From positions 496,001 to 560,000 of the forward strand of contig NZ_CP034900.1 of NCBI RefSeq assembly GCF_005082365.1: a DNA stretch of 64,000 nucleotides. The letters are read 5' to 3'. The notes beneath the pieces are model-generated. The model had not been told where the DNA came from, ran no database searches, and was given only the letters and a program-made list of their open reading frames with translations. Numbering within the stretch: the first letter of the stretch is position 1; each line of letters begins with the position of its first letter. Below are positions 1 through 9,387 of this stretch, one piece after another. The stretch is from Buchnera aphidicola (Artemisaphis artemisicola). GTDB lineage: Bacteria > Pseudomonadota > Gammaproteobacteria > Enterobacterales > Enterobacteriaceae. The translations under genes and the position numbers were made by a program.

Positions 1-1002
1 TTAGGATATATTATACAAAACGGTAAAATTATGAATTATGATAATTTATTTAAGCAATTAAATATATTAAGTGGTAATAAATATATAGAAATTAAACATA
101 ATTCTAATAATAAAACATCGTCCATTTATAAAAAAAGTATTTATTTAATATCAAAATCTATTACTTTAAAAAAAAATATAAATAAAATTGACACCATTAC
201 AAGTTTTACTCAATTACAAAAAGAAAATAAGTGTTTAATAAAAGAAACTTTTTTAGAAGACTCTTTAAATATAAATAAAAAAAAGAAAAGCAAAAAATTA
301 ACAATACATACTTTTCCTCAAGGAAAAAAAACTGGTTTAATGATGCATTATATACTAAAAAATTTATGTTATTTAAAAAATAAAAACACTGATTGGTTTA
401 GTAAAATTTTAGATAAATATGATTTTTCTTTGCAATGGATTCCAGTATTAACATCTTGGATAAAGAATATTATAACAACTTCAATACACAATGAAAAAAT
501 TGTTTTATCTAAAATTAATAAAAATAGATTTTTAACAGAGCTTGAATTTTTTCTGCCTATTAAAAATACACTATATAGCAAAGAATTAAATATAATTATG
601 CAATCTTTTGATTTAATATCTAATACCTCTCCAAAATTATTTTTTAATCCAGTAAAAGGAACATTAACAGGATTTATTGATTTAGTTTTTTTTTGGAAAA
701 AAAAATATTATATATTAGATTATAAATCTAATTATCTAGGTATAGATAATAGTTTTTATTCCGATCAAAATATAAAAAAAGAAATGATTAAAAAAAGATA
801 TGATTTACAATATCAAATTTATACTATTGCAATACATAAGTATTTGCAAAAAAAAGTAAAAAACTATAATTATCAAAATGATTTTGGAGGTGTTTTTTAT
901 ATTTTTTTACGTGCTATTAGTGATAATATGAAAAATAATGGAATTTTTTATACCTTTCCTAATTACACATTAATAGAAAAAATTATTTTTTTAATTTCAT
1001 AA
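1..1002 (+). CDS. recB: Exonuclease V (RecBCD) beta subunit, C-terminal part (partial)
   Basis: The reading frame is open from the first base of the window, so the first ATG (31) is internal and the gene begins upstream. The visible part matches the C-terminal nuclease domain of RecB. It shows the HTFPQGKKTG region followed by a conserved His (LMMHYIL), the GFIDLVF motif with a metal-binding Asp, and LDYKSN carrying the catalytic Asp-Lys pair, then YDLQYQIYT and FGGVFYIFLR typical of the RecB C-terminus. RecB is the helicase-nuclease subunit that resects double-strand breaks together with RecC and RecD. The gene stops 4 bases before recD, so the two are probably co-transcribed. The intact nuclease residues argue for function. 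Confidence 0.93.
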   Translation, partial: LGYIIQNGKIMNYDNLFKQLNILSGNKYIEIKHNSNNKTSSIYKKSIYLISKSITLKKNINKIDTITSFTQLQKENKCLIKETFLEDSLNINKKKKSKKLTIHTFPQGKKTGLMMHYILKNLCYLKNKNTDWFSKILDKYDFSLQWIPVLTSWIKNIITTSIHNEKIVLSKINKNRFLTELEFFLPIKNTLYSKELNIIMQSFDLISNTSPKLFFNPVKGTLTGFIDLVFFWKKKYYILDYKSNYLGIDNSFYSDQNIKKEMIKKRYDLQYQIYTIAIHKYLQKKVKNYNYQNDFGGVFYIFLRAISDNMKNNGIFYTFPNYTLIEKIIFLIS

Positions 1003-1006
1003 CAAT

Positions 1007-2809
1007 ATGATTAATTTATTAAAAGAAGCTTTAAAGAAAAAAATTATCAATCCAATTGATTTTTATTTCTCTCAATTAATTGCAAAAAAAAATGCCATTA
1101 TAATGCTAGTTGCATCATGTATAAGTTATGAAACTAGACATGGTCATATTTTTTTACCAATTGAATATTTTCAAAAACAATATTTTTTTTCTAATTTTAA
1201 TGAAAAATTTACAAAAAAAATTAGAGTTTTTTTAGAAATTAAAATAGATTGGTTAGATGAATTATTAAAACATCCATCTATTAGTAATGGTGTTATTTTT
1301 ACGCCTTTAATTTTATCAGATAATAAGATATATCTTTATAAAATGTGGAAAGCTGAAAAAAATATTTTCGATATATTATATAAAAAAAATAAAATTCAAA
1401 ATATAAATAAAAAAAAATATTGTAAAATATTAAATAATTTATTTCCTAAAAAAGAAGATGATTCTCAAAAAATAGCTGTAGCGTTGACATTAATAAACAA
1501 AATAACATTTATTGTTGGATCTCCCGGTACTGGAAAAACTACTACAATTATAAAAATAATAATTGCATTAATAAAACAATCAAAAAAAACGATAAAAATC
1601 CAATTATCTGCACCTACAGGAAAAGCAACAACACGATTAACTAATATTATTCAAAACAATATTTTTAATATTTATCTTTCTGATGAAGAAAAAAATTATC
1701 TTCCGAACCATGCTGTTACTATACATAAATTATTAGGAATCCAAAAGATATCACAAAAAAGTTTTTTTAATCAAAATAATTTATTAAATTTCGATGTGTT
1801 GATAATAGACGAAACTTCTATGATAGATATTTTAATGATGGAAAAAATATTTCTTGCAGTTCCAAAAAATATTAAATTAATTTTTATAGGAGATCATAAC
1901 CAATTATGTCCTGTAGAATCAGGATCAATACTAAAAAATATTTGTAATTATGCCAATCATGGATATAGTTTAAAAACCATCTCTTTCCTTGAAAAACTAA
2001 CAGAATATAAATTTTCAAAAAACATAAATATTAACAAAAAAAATTCTATTAGTAACAATATATGTATATTGCAAAAAAACTATAGATTTAGTAAAAATTC
2101 AGGAATTTATATATTATCAAATGCAGTAAAAAATAAAAATATAGAAATAATTAAAGAATTATTTAATAATTCAATAAATAACGTTTATTTTGATGAAATT
2201 AATTCTGATCAAGAATATAAAAATATGATTGAAAATATTTCTTTAAAATATAAAAAATTCTGGCATGCAATCTATCAAAAAAAAATAAAAGAAATAATAG
2301 AAATTTTTCAATATCATCAAGTGTTATGTATATTACGTGACGGTATATTTGGAGTGAATTTTTTAAATAAACAAATAGAAGAGAACATGTATAAAAAAAA
2401 TATAATAAAATATTTTTTTATCAATAATGAAAGATGGTATATAGGAAAACCTATTATGATTAACAAAAATAGTGAATTTTTAGAGTTATTTAATGGAAAT
2501 ATAGGAATTGCTAATTTTAGCGAAAAAGGCGTGTTTCAAGTATCTTTTTTAAAAGAAAATAAAAAAATTAGAAATATTCCTGTCAGTATTTTAAAAAACT
2601 ATGAAACCGCTTGGGCAATGACTGTTCATAAAGCACAAGGTTCCGAATTTACCAATACATCTTTAATACTACCTAATTACGAATGTAATCTATTAAATCA
2701 AGATATTTTATACACAGGTATAACGAGATCTCGAAAACAAATAAATATTTTTTCTAATAAAAATATTTTTATGAAAACCGTTTTAAAAAACAAAAATACA
2801 AAATATTAA
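1007..2809 (+). CDS. recD: Exonuclease V (RecBCD) alpha subunit, 5'-3' helicase
   Basis: This 600-residue protein is close to the E. coli RecD length (about 608). It is a superfamily 1 helicase with a Walker A motif VGSPGTGKTTT near residue 170, Walker B LIIDETSMID near 260, the motif III region FIGDHNQLCPVESGS, and motif V/VI MTVHKAQGSEF and LYTGITRSRKQI near the C-terminus. RecD is the fast 5'-3' motor of the RecBCD complex. It follows recB after a 4-base gap, suggesting translational coupling. All helicase motifs are present. The protein is very rich in Lys, Asn and Ile, as expected from the base composition. In E. coli argA and amiC follow on this side; here the next gene is tRNA-fMet. 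Confidence 0.97.
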   Translation: MINLLKEALKKKIINPIDFYFSQLIAKKNAIIMLVASCISYETRHGHIFLPIEYFQKQYFFSNFNEKFTKKIRVFLEIKIDWLDELLKHPSISNGVIFTPLILSDNKIYLYKMWKAEKNIFDILYKKNKIQNINKKKYCKILNNLFPKKEDDSQKIAVALTLINKITFIVGSPGTGKTTTIIKIIIALIKQSKKTIKIQLSAPTGKATTRLTNIIQNNIFNIYLSDEEKNYLPNHAVTIHKLLGIQKISQKSFFNQNNLLNFDVLIIDETSMIDILMMEKIFLAVPKNIKLIFIGDHNQLCPVESGSILKNICNYANHGYSLKTISFLEKLTEYKFSKNININKKNSISNNICILQKNYRFSKNSGIYILSNAVKNKNIEIIKELFNNSINNVYFDEINSDQEYKNMIENISLKYKKFWHAIYQKKIKEIIEIFQYHQVLCILRDGIFGVNFLNKQIEENMYKKNIIKYFFINNERWYIGKPIMINKNSEFLELFNGNIGIANFSEKGVFQVSFLKENKKIRNIPVSILKNYETAWAMTVHKAQGSEFTNTSLILPNYECNLLNQDILYTGITRSRKQINIFSNKNIFMKTVLKNKNTKY

Positions 2810-2910
2810 TATATTTTATTTTATTTTATTTTTTATTCTTAATTATTATATTTTTAAAAAATAATATTCGAAAATAATTTTATTCAATACATTTAATGAA
2901 TTTAATAAGT

Positions 2911-2987
<77 letters not shown>

Positions 2988-3130
2988 TCTGAATTAATTA
3001 ATATAGTACATCTTTATTAAAAAAAATGCAACATTTTTCATAAAAAACTATAATTGAAAAATTAATAAACTTATCATTAAAAATAAATAACTTATTATTT
3101 TAAGAAAATAATTAATTCAAAATACTTTCT

Positions 3131-4014
3131 TACAAATATTAAAAAACATTTCTATTTTTATATTTAAAAAATAAATCTGTTTATAAATCTGTTATAAATT
3201 AAAAAAATTTTAAGATTAACAATCTTAAAAAGTCAATAATCAATGATTTTCAAATAAAAATAATAAATAACTACAAAAATTTTAAAACAAGTAGATATTA
3301 CATCTGAACAGTAAAATCTAGAAAAAACAAAAAATAGCATTTTAAAAATCTAATATATTTAATATCTTGCAATTTTTAAAAAAAATGAGTCTTTACCAAA
3401 AAGAAAAGATATATATAATAGAATTATAAATTTAAAATACATTCTTACTTATAGTAATTCTTTGATAAATAATTTTATTATAGAAATTCCAGGAAGCGCT
3501 TTTTATAAATTATACACATAATAAACTATTATTTTTTTAGTTATTGCAGTAAAAATGGATAGTCTTAGACAGGAATTAGAAAAATATTTATAAATAGAAG
3601 TAATATTACAAAATAATATATCTATGAAAATATTAAGCAGTGGTTTAGAAAATATAGAGAAAAAGAAAAAGAAAATTTATTATAAAAAATAAACTTTTTA
3701 TATTTTTTAAAAAAAGTGTATTTGAAGCTAGTGTATTTCTATTAATAGCACAAATTTCAGTGACCCTAGATGCTTTTATAATTAAAATAACAGTATAATT
3801 TTGTTATAAACTATATTACTTGATAAAAATAGTAAATTTATCAATAAACATAAAACACATATTAGTAATCACATTAAATTCAGGTAGTATAATTAAAAGT
3901 TAAAATTTTTTTTATTAAGGAATTCGTTCAAAATTAAGTATGTTATCAAGATGATATTATCACTATAGACATGTTTGAATATTAAAAAAAATAATAACTT
4001 TCAACATTAAGTAA
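3131..4014 (+). pseudogene. mltA: Degraded mltA (membrane-bound lytic murein transglycosylase A)
   Basis: No open frame remains, but translation in shifting plus-strand frames aligns collinearly with my memory of E. coli MltA. From 3215 one frame reads INNLKKS, then FQI and NNYKNFK, then SRYY (for TGYY). 3341-3358 reads FKNLIY (for FQYPIY). From 3384 a new frame reads [11 protein letters not shown] and [15 protein letters not shown]. From 3551 KNG starts the GKVLIDRG region, from 3688 NKLFIFFK, from 3816 LLDKNSKF, and from 3856 LNSGSIIKS (for LDVGGAIKG). The frame ends with YYHY and ILK just before the stop at 4012-4014. Stops occur at 3200, 3305, 3335, 3377, 3519, 3560, 3566, 3901, 3943 and 3976; the last two are TGA where E. 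coli has Trp. Frameshifts sit at A-runs such as 3378-3385. MltA trims peptidoglycan in the outer membrane; this copy cannot work. Synteny (metV-mltA) agrees. Confidence 0.85.
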
Positions 4015-4023
4015 ATATAAAAA

Positions 4024-4500
4024 ATGAATATAATTCAATCAGGAATTACAGCTGAACATGCTTCAATTGCAATAATCGTTGCACGATTTAATGAATTTAT
4101 TAATAAAAATCTATTATCAGGAACATTAGATACATTAAAAAGAGTTGGAAAAATAAAAGAAGAAAATATTTTAAAAATATATGTTCCTGGAACATATGAA
4201 ATATCAGCTGTAGCAAGTTATATTGCAAATTCTAGCAAATATCATGCTATTATTGCAATAGGAACTATTATACAAGGAGAAACTGATCATTTTAAATATC
4301 TTGCTAGTGATACTAGCAATAATCTTGCAAAAATTAGTACTCAATACTTTTTGCCTGTTACATTAGGAATATTAACTACAAAAAATATTCAACAAGCCAT
4401 AGAAAGATCTGGTTCAAAAATGGGCAATAAAGGCTCCGAAGCTGCTTTAGCAGCATTAGAAATGATAAATGTTATGAAAAATCTTAAAGAAATGTTTTAA
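4024..4500 (+). CDS. ribE: 6,7-dimethyl-8-ribityllumazine synthase
   Basis: The 158-residue product matches the E. coli 156-residue lumazine synthase (also called RibH) end to end: start MNIIQSG, IIVARFNEFI, the substrate-binding VPGTYEIS, GTIIQGETDHFKYLA with the conserved active-site His, and C-terminal GNKGSEAALAALEMI. It condenses 5-amino-6-ribitylamino-uracil with dihydroxybutanone phosphate, the penultimate step of riboflavin synthesis. In E. coli the order is ribD-ribE-nusB; here ribE lies upstream of ribD, separated by about 460 bases holding a thiL relic. Buchnera is thought to supply riboflavin to the aphid, so retention fits. Confidence 0.97.
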   Translation: MNIIQSGITAEHASIAIIVARFNEFINKNLLSGTLDTLKRVGKIKEENILKIYVPGTYEISAVASYIANSSKYHAIIAIGTIIQGETDHFKYLASDTSNNLAKISTQYFLPVTLGILTTKNIQQAIERSGSKMGNKGSEAALAALEMINVMKNLKEMF

Positions 4501-4608
4501 TTTGTTAATTATATTTTATTTAATATCTTTTTAAAAATTATTAAAAATAATAAAATATAATTAATTTTTTGTTTTTATAAATTTTTTAAAATACTTTTCT
4601 TGAAGAAA

Positions 4609-4662
4609 AATATCAAAACAGCAGCAGTCAATTCTATTGATCTTGCTGCAATAAATTTTTTA
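4609..4662 (+). pseudogene. thiL: Short relic of thiL (thiamine-monophosphate kinase)
   Basis: Within a gene-free, extremely A+T-rich gap (4501-4962) one island stands out by higher G+C. Read from 4615 it translates as KTAAVNSIDLAAIN, which lines up with the E. coli ThiL segment KALAVNLSDLAAMG (about nine of fourteen residues identical by eye), and then decays. No start and no long frame remain, so this is a scar rather than a gene. ThiL makes thiamine diphosphate from thiamine monophosphate and belongs to the rib-nusB-thiL neighbourhood in E. coli, which supports the identity. The rest of the gap shows only A/T runs. The match is short, so the call is moderate. Confidence 0.5.
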
Positions 4663-4962
4663 TTAAAAAATATTTATAAAAAATAAAATATTTAAATCTA
4701 TAATCTTATTAAATTATAGATCATATTTTTACTATTTCTAAAATTTAGAATAATAAATTTATTAAAAACAATAATATAGATTATTTGTATATATTAAAAA
4801 TTAATTTTTTATTTAAAACAAAAAAATTTTTATAAAATTTTAACTTTTATCTTTAAAAACTAATATTATTTTTAATTTATTCAATTTATTTATCATTATC
4901 AATTATTTAATAATATTTATTATAAGTTTTTTATTAAAATACATAATATATGTTGGTTAAAA
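4663..4962. other. Gene-free A+T-rich spacer, nothing recognised
   Basis: The remaining 300 bases before ribD1 are nearly all A and T. I see no reading frame, stable hairpin or RNA gene. By position they are probably the eroded rest of thiL plus the promoter region of ribD1. Confidence 0.5.
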
Positions 4963-5406
4963 ATGAATGATATATTTTATATGAAAAGAGCTATTGAACT
5001 TAGTAAATTAGGAGAATTTACTACTTCTCCTAATCCTAACGTAGGATGTGTGATTGTAAAAAACAATAATATTATTGGAGAAGGCTGGCATATGAAATCA
5101 GGAGATCATCATGCCGAAATTAATGCATTAATAATGGCAGGAAACAAAGCAAAAGGAGCTACAGCTTATATAACGCTCGAACCATGTAATTATTTTGGTA
5201 AAACTCCTCCTTGCTGTAATGCACTTGTTAAATCTGGGATCAATCATGTTGTAATTTCTAATATAGATCCTAACCCTAAAGTTTCTGGAAATGGCATTTT
5301 ATATTTAAAAAAACATGGAGTTTCTGTTACCACCGGTTTATTATCTCAAGAATCAATAAAATACAATAAAGGATTCTTTAAAAGAATGAAAACTGGATTG
5401 CCATGA
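4963..5406 (+). CDS. ribD1: Riboflavin deaminase domain (RibD N-terminal half)
   Basis: The 147-residue product equals the zinc-dependent pyrimidine deaminase domain of RibD. Visible are SPNPNVGCVIV, the zinc/proton-shuttle motif HHAEINAL (His and catalytic Glu near residue 50) and EPCNYFGKTPPCCNAL with the two zinc Cys. It deaminates 2,5-diamino-6-ribosylamino-pyrimidinone phosphate. It ends in KRMKTGLP followed by TGA, and the same frame continues with IQLKLG into the reductase half, which starts at 5425. So the break is a single stop codon at the domain linker. Buchnera genomes are known to carry ribD as two genes, which makes a true split more likely than a pseudogene. Confidence 0.93.
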   Translation: MNDIFYMKRAIELSKLGEFTTSPNPNVGCVIVKNNNIIGEGWHMKSGDHHAEINALIMAGNKAKGATAYITLEPCNYFGKTPPCCNALVKSGINHVVISNIDPNPKVSGNGILYLKKHGVSVTTGLLSQESIKYNKGFFKRMKTGLP

Positions 5407-5424
5407 ATTCAACTAAAGTTAGGC

Positions 5425-6084
5425 ATGTCAATAGATGGCAGAATAGCTATGAAAAATGGAGAAAGTAAGTGGATTACTTCAAAACAGGCACGTCAAGATG
5501 TTCAACAATTTAGAGCTAAAAGTTCAGCAATTCTTACTAGTAGTTCTACTATTCTAAAAGATAATTCTTTATTCAGTGTACGATATGAAGAATTTAATAA
5601 AGAGACTTCATCTATTTTCCCTAAAAAAATATTTAAACATCCAATAAGAGTTATTATAGATAGTAAAAATCGTATTAAACCATCACATAAAATTATTCAA
5701 ACTAAAGAAACAATATGGTTATTTAGATTAAAATTAGACACCTGTATATGGCCTGAAAATACAAGTCAAATTATAGTAAAAGAAAAAAACAAAAAAATTA
5801 ATATTTTATCTGCTTTAAAATTACTAGGAAAATTAGAAATTAACAATCTATGGATTGAAGCAGGTAGCACCTTATCAGGTTTTCTATTAAATTCAAATTT
5901 AGTAGATGAACTGATTATATATATAGCCCCTAAAATACTAGGACATGAAGCAAAACCATTATGTATAATTCATAATCAATTCAATTTATTGGATGTACTT
6001 AAATTTAATTTTAAAAATGTTTGTCAGATAGGTTCTGATATAAGAATAATCTTGTCTCCTAAAACAACTAAAATTAATATATAA
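5425..6084 (+). CDS. ribD2: Riboflavin reductase domain (RibD C-terminal half)
   Basis: The 219-residue product matches the NADPH-dependent reductase half of E. coli Rib[34 protein letters not shown], the substrate/NADPH region [14 protein letters not shown] and [14 protein letters not shown]. It reduces the ribosyl side chain in riboflavin synthesis. The first ATG after the TGA at 5404 is codon seven of the continuing frame; the sequence before it (AAAGTTAGGC) is only a weak ribosome-binding site, so translation may depend on termination of the upstream half. Followed by nusB after 18 bases. Confidence 0.92.
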   Translation: MSIDGRIAMKNGESKWITSKQARQDVQQFRAKSSAILTSSSTILKDNSLFSVRYEEFNKETSSIFPKKIFKHPIRVIIDSKNRIKPSHKIIQTKETIWLFRLKLDTCIWPENTSQIIVKEKNKKINILSALKLLGKLEINNLWIEAGSTLSGFLLNSNLVDELIIYIAPKILGHEAKPLCIIHNQFNLLDVLKFNFKNVCQIGSDIRIILSPKTTKINI

Positions 6085-6102
6085 TTAAAAGAGATTTTAT
6101 TT

Positions 6103-6534
6103 ATGAAACCATCTTCTCGACGAAAAGCTCGTGAGTGTGCTTTACAAATGCTTTATTCTTGGGAAATATCTCATAATAATATTCATGAAAGTGCAATTCA
6201 ATTTTTAAAGGAAAAAAATGAAAAAGATATTGATATTATATACTTTTATGAATTAATTATTGGAATTACATGTGATTGTAAAAATATAGATAACTTAATG
6301 AAGCCGTATTTGTTTAGATCATTAAAAGAATTAGGACAAATTGAAAAAGCTATTCTTAGAATCTCATTCTATGAATTAAATCATAGAAAGGATATTCCGT
6401 ATAAAGTATCTATTAATGAAGGAATTGAATTAGCTAAATTATTTGGCTCTAAAGATAGTCATAAATTTATAAACGGTGTTTTAGATAAAGCAATATTTAA
6501 AATGGGATATAACAAAAAAAATACTACTATATAA
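6103..6534 (+). CDS. nusB: Transcription antitermination factor NusB
   Basis: The 143-residue protein is of normal NusB length (E. coli 139) and has the family pattern: [19 protein letters not shown] at the N-terminus with the arginine-rich boxA-binding patch, then [16 protein letters not shown] and the C-terminal [21 protein letters not shown]. NusB binds boxA RNA with S10 (NusE) to prevent premature termination in rRNA operons. A matching boxA site sits between tRNA-Glu and 23S rRNA in this window, and rpsJ (S10) is also present. A purine-rich AGAG lies just upstream of the ATG. Confidence 0.96.
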   Translation: MKPSSRRKARECALQMLYSWEISHNNIHESAIQFLKEKNEKDIDIIYFYELIIGITCDCKNIDNLMKPYLFRSLKELGQIEKAILRISFYELNHRKDIPYKVSINEGIELAKLFGSKDSHKFINGVLDKAIFKMGYNKKNTTI

Positions 6535-6570
6535 AATATACTTATAAAACTATAACATTATTTATTTTAG

Positions 6571-8391
6571 TCATTGTTTTAACCAAGAAAAAATTTGTTT
6601 ATGAATACCTTCTGAATCTAATTGATAATCATGTCTAATTTCTTCTTGAGTACCTTGTGGAATAAAAATATCTGGTAATCCAATATTTAATACTGGTAAA
6701 ACAATTTTTTTTATCATAATAAATTCATTTACAGCACTTCCTGCACCACCAGAAATAACACCTTCTTCAAGAGTAACAAAAAACTGATGTTTATAAGATA
6801 ATTTTAAAATCATATTTTGATCTAATGGTTTAACAAAACGCATATCAACTAATGTTGCATCTAAAATATTAGCTGAAAAAATAGCGTTTTCTAATAAAAT
6901 ACCAAAATTTAAAATAGCTATTTTTTTTCCAACTCTTTTTATCAAAGACTTTCCTAATGGTATTTGAGTCATAGGCATTAATGATGCTCCAGTACCATTA
7001 CCTTTAGGATATCTTACTACACTAGGACCTTTACTGTACATATAACCAGTATAAAGCATTTGTCGACATTCATTTTCATTACTTGGAGTCATAATAACTA
7101 TTCCAGGAATACATCTTAAATAAGATAAATCAAAAATTCCTTGATGAGTACATCCGTCATTTCCTACAATTCCTCCTCTATCAATAGCAAATAAAACAGA
7201 TAATTTTTGCAATGCAATGTCATGTATAAGTTGATCATAAGCCCTTTGTAAAAAAGTAGAATAAATGGAAACAACAGGTTTATAACCACTAATTGCAAAA
7301 CCTGCCGCGAAAGTAACAGCATGCTGTTCAGCAATAGCAACATCAAAATACTGATCTGGAAAAAGACGGGCAAAATTTGTCATTCCAGAACCTTCGCACA
7401 TAGCAGGTGTAATAGCTATTAGTTTTTTATCAATTTTTGCTATTTCACAAAGCCAAGAACCAAAAATATCTGTATAACTAGGAGTTTTTGAAACCGATAA
7501 TTTTTTAGATGGAGATATTGCATGCCATTTGATAGGATCTAATTCTGCTGGAAGATAACCTTTTCCTTTTTTAGTAATAAGATGTAATAAATACGTTCCT
7601 TTTTTACTTTTCGTTCGTCGTAACATTTTAATAATAGAAAAAATATTATGACCATCAAATGGCCCTAAATATTTAAAACCTAAATTAGAAAATACTGAAT
7701 TTAAAGAACAAATATTGTTTTTGACATTTTTACATTTGCTTGAAAATTGTTTTTTAAATAAAAACAATTCGTTTTTATTGTTATTTAAACTTCTTAAAAT
7801 TTTTAAATGTTGATTTAATGCTCCTACATTATTTGAAATAGACATTTCATTATCATTTAAAATGATTAATAAATTAGACTGAATAAATCCAGCATGATTC
7901 ATTCCTTCAAATGCTAAACCTGCAGTCATTGCTCCATCTCCAATTACACATATAGTTTGTCTGTTTTTACCTTCTTTTTCAGCTGCAATAGACATACTTA
8001 AACCTGCACTAATAGAAGTAGATGAATGACCAACACTTAAAACATCATACTCGCTTTCTTCTCGACTAGGAAAGGGATGTAATCCATTTTTTTTTCTAAT
8101 ACTATTAATTTCTTTACTTCTTCCAGTTAAAATTTTATGAGGATAAGCTTGATGTCCTACATCCCATAATAAATTATCAAAAGGAGTGTTATAAACATAA
8201 TGCAAAGCTACAGTAATTTCAACTACACCTAATCCAGAAGCAAAATGTCCTTGGGAAATAGTCACTACATCTAATAAATATTGTCTTAATTCAGTACATA
8301 ATTTTGGAAGCTGATCAATAGGTAAGAGTCTTAAATTTTCTACTGAATTAGCAAAAGATAAAATAGGATATTTTTTTAAGTTAACATTCAT
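6571..8391 (-). CDS. dxs: 1-deoxy-D-xylulose-5-phosphate synthase
   Basis: The 606-residue product compares with E. coli Dxs (620). It has the thiamine-diphosphate motif [12 protein letters not shown]...NDN near residues 150-185, the catalytic His in [15 protein letters not shown], the pyrimidine domain Glu in [11 protein letters not shown] and the C-terminal transketolase-like domain with [13 protein letters not shown]. It makes DXP from pyruvate and glyceraldehyde-3-phosphate, the first step of the MEP isoprenoid pathway. It lies 20 bases downstream of ispA as in E. coli. It needs thiamine diphosphate, notable because a thiL relic lies nearby. The gene faces nusB tail to tail. Confidence 0.97.
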   Translation of the reverse strand: MNVNLKKYPILSFANSVENLRLLPIDQLPKLCTELRQYLLDVVTISQGHFASGLGVVEITVALHYVYNTPFDNLLWDVGHQAYPHKILTGRSKEINSIRKKNGLHPFPSREESEYDVLSVGHSSTSISAGLSMSIAAEKEGKNRQTICVIGDGAMTAGLAFEGMNHAGFIQSNLLIILNDNEMSISNNVGALNQHLKILRSLNNNKNELFLFKKQFSSKCKNVKNNICSLNSVFSNLGFKYLGPFDGHNIFSIIKMLRRTKSKKGTYLLHLITKKGKGYLPAELDPIKWHAISPSKKLSVSKTPSYTDIFGSWLCEIAKIDKKLIAITPAMCEGSGMTNFARLFPDQYFDVAIAEQHAVTFAAGFAISGYKPVVSIYSTFLQRAYDQLIHDIALQKLSVLFAIDRGGIVGNDGCTHQGIFDLSYLRCIPGIVIMTPSNENECRQMLYTGYMYSKGPSVVRYPKGNGTGASLMPMTQIPLGKSLIKRVGKKIAILNFGILLENAIFSANILDATLVDMRFVKPLDQNMILKLSYKHQFFVTLEEGVISGGAGSAVNEFIMIKKIVLPVLNIGLPDIFIPQGTQEEIRHDYQLDSEGIHKQIFSWLKQ

Positions 8392-8411
8392 TAAGTGCTC
8401 ATTATTAAAAT

Positions 8412-9308
8412 TTATTTATTAAATTTAATTATAAATTGTGTTAATTTTCTTAATATATTAGTATCAAAATCTTTTTTTTGTAAATTATTTAAAGCTAAAA
8501 ATGATTTTTTATATAATTGTTGTATTTTTTTTTTTGACTGATCTAAACCCATTATAGATGGATAAGTATTTTTTTGAACAATATTATTACTGTCTTTATT
8601 TGAAATTCTTATAATATCATTCTTAATATCTAAAATATCATCTTGAATTTGAAATGCTAAACCAATAGAGATGGAAAAACAGTCTAATGTAGATAATATA
8701 GATTCAGATAGATAATTTGAAGAAAAATATGCTAAACGAACAGCAGATCGAATTAAGAAAGCAGTTTTATATAAATTTATCGAATCTAATTCAGATAAAA
8801 CTACTTCTTTTTTTTCTGATTCTAAATCTAACATTTGACCTATACACATACCTGATGCACCAATAGAACTAGATAATTCAGAAATCATTTTTATACGTTT
8901 TGAATCAGATATATCCGGCATAAAACTATCTGATAAAACATTAAATGCAAGACTTTGTAAAGCATCTCCAGCAAGTAAAGCAATATTTTCACCATATTTG
9001 ACATGACAAGAAATCTTTCCTCTTCTAAACAAATCATTATCCATACATGGTAAATCATCATGAATTAAAGAATAAGAATGAATGCATTCAATTGCTGTCG
9101 CAATGACATCTAATGCAATTAAATTTATATTAAAAGTTTTTCCAGTGGCATATACTAAACAAGAACGTAATCTTTTGCTACCTGAAAATATGCTATATTT
9201 CATAGCTTTTATAAGATTTGAGTTTTGAAAAGGTAATTTATTTAATGTAAAAAATAGTTTATTATTTATACGATTACTATAAATTTTATATAAACGAACA
9301 AAATTCAT
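8412..9308 (-). CDS. ispA: Farnesyl diphosphate synthase (geranyltranstransferase)
   Basis: The 298-residue protein matches E. coli IspA (299). It has the two Asp-rich prenyltransferase motifs, DDLPCMDND near residue 90 and DDILD near 224, plus GSKRLRSCL for isopentenyl diphosphate binding. It condenses IPP and DMAPP to farnesyl diphosphate for undecaprenyl carrier, quinone and heme O synthesis (CyoE in this window uses farnesyl diphosphate). It is upstream of dxs in the same operon; xseB, its E. coli partner, is missing. Confidence 0.96.
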   Translation of the reverse strand: MNFVRLYKIYSNRINNKLFFTLNKLPFQNSNLIKAMKYSIFSGSKRLRSCLVYATGKTFNINLIALDVIATAIECIHSYSLIHDDLPCMDNDLFRRGKISCHVKYGENIALLAGDALQSLAFNVLSDSFMPDISDSKRIKMISELSSSIGASGMCIGQMLDLESEKKEVVLSELDSINLYKTAFLIRSAVRLAYFSSNYLSESILSTLDCFSISIGLAFQIQDDILDIKNDIIRISNKDSNNIVQKNTYPSIMGLDQSKKKIQQLYKKSFLALNNLQKKDFDTNILRKLTQFIIKFNK

Positions 9309-9387
9309 ATGAATAAACCTAAAATAATTATTTATAAAATTATTATAATAAATATTAAATATTTATTAAATTATATTTTACTATAAA

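Noticed and set aside
4618-4651. Hairpin (GCAGCA with TGCTGC) that could be a ribE terminator
   Set aside because: The stem has an asymmetric interior and lies in the segment that translates like ThiL; the repeat of Ala codons explains it.
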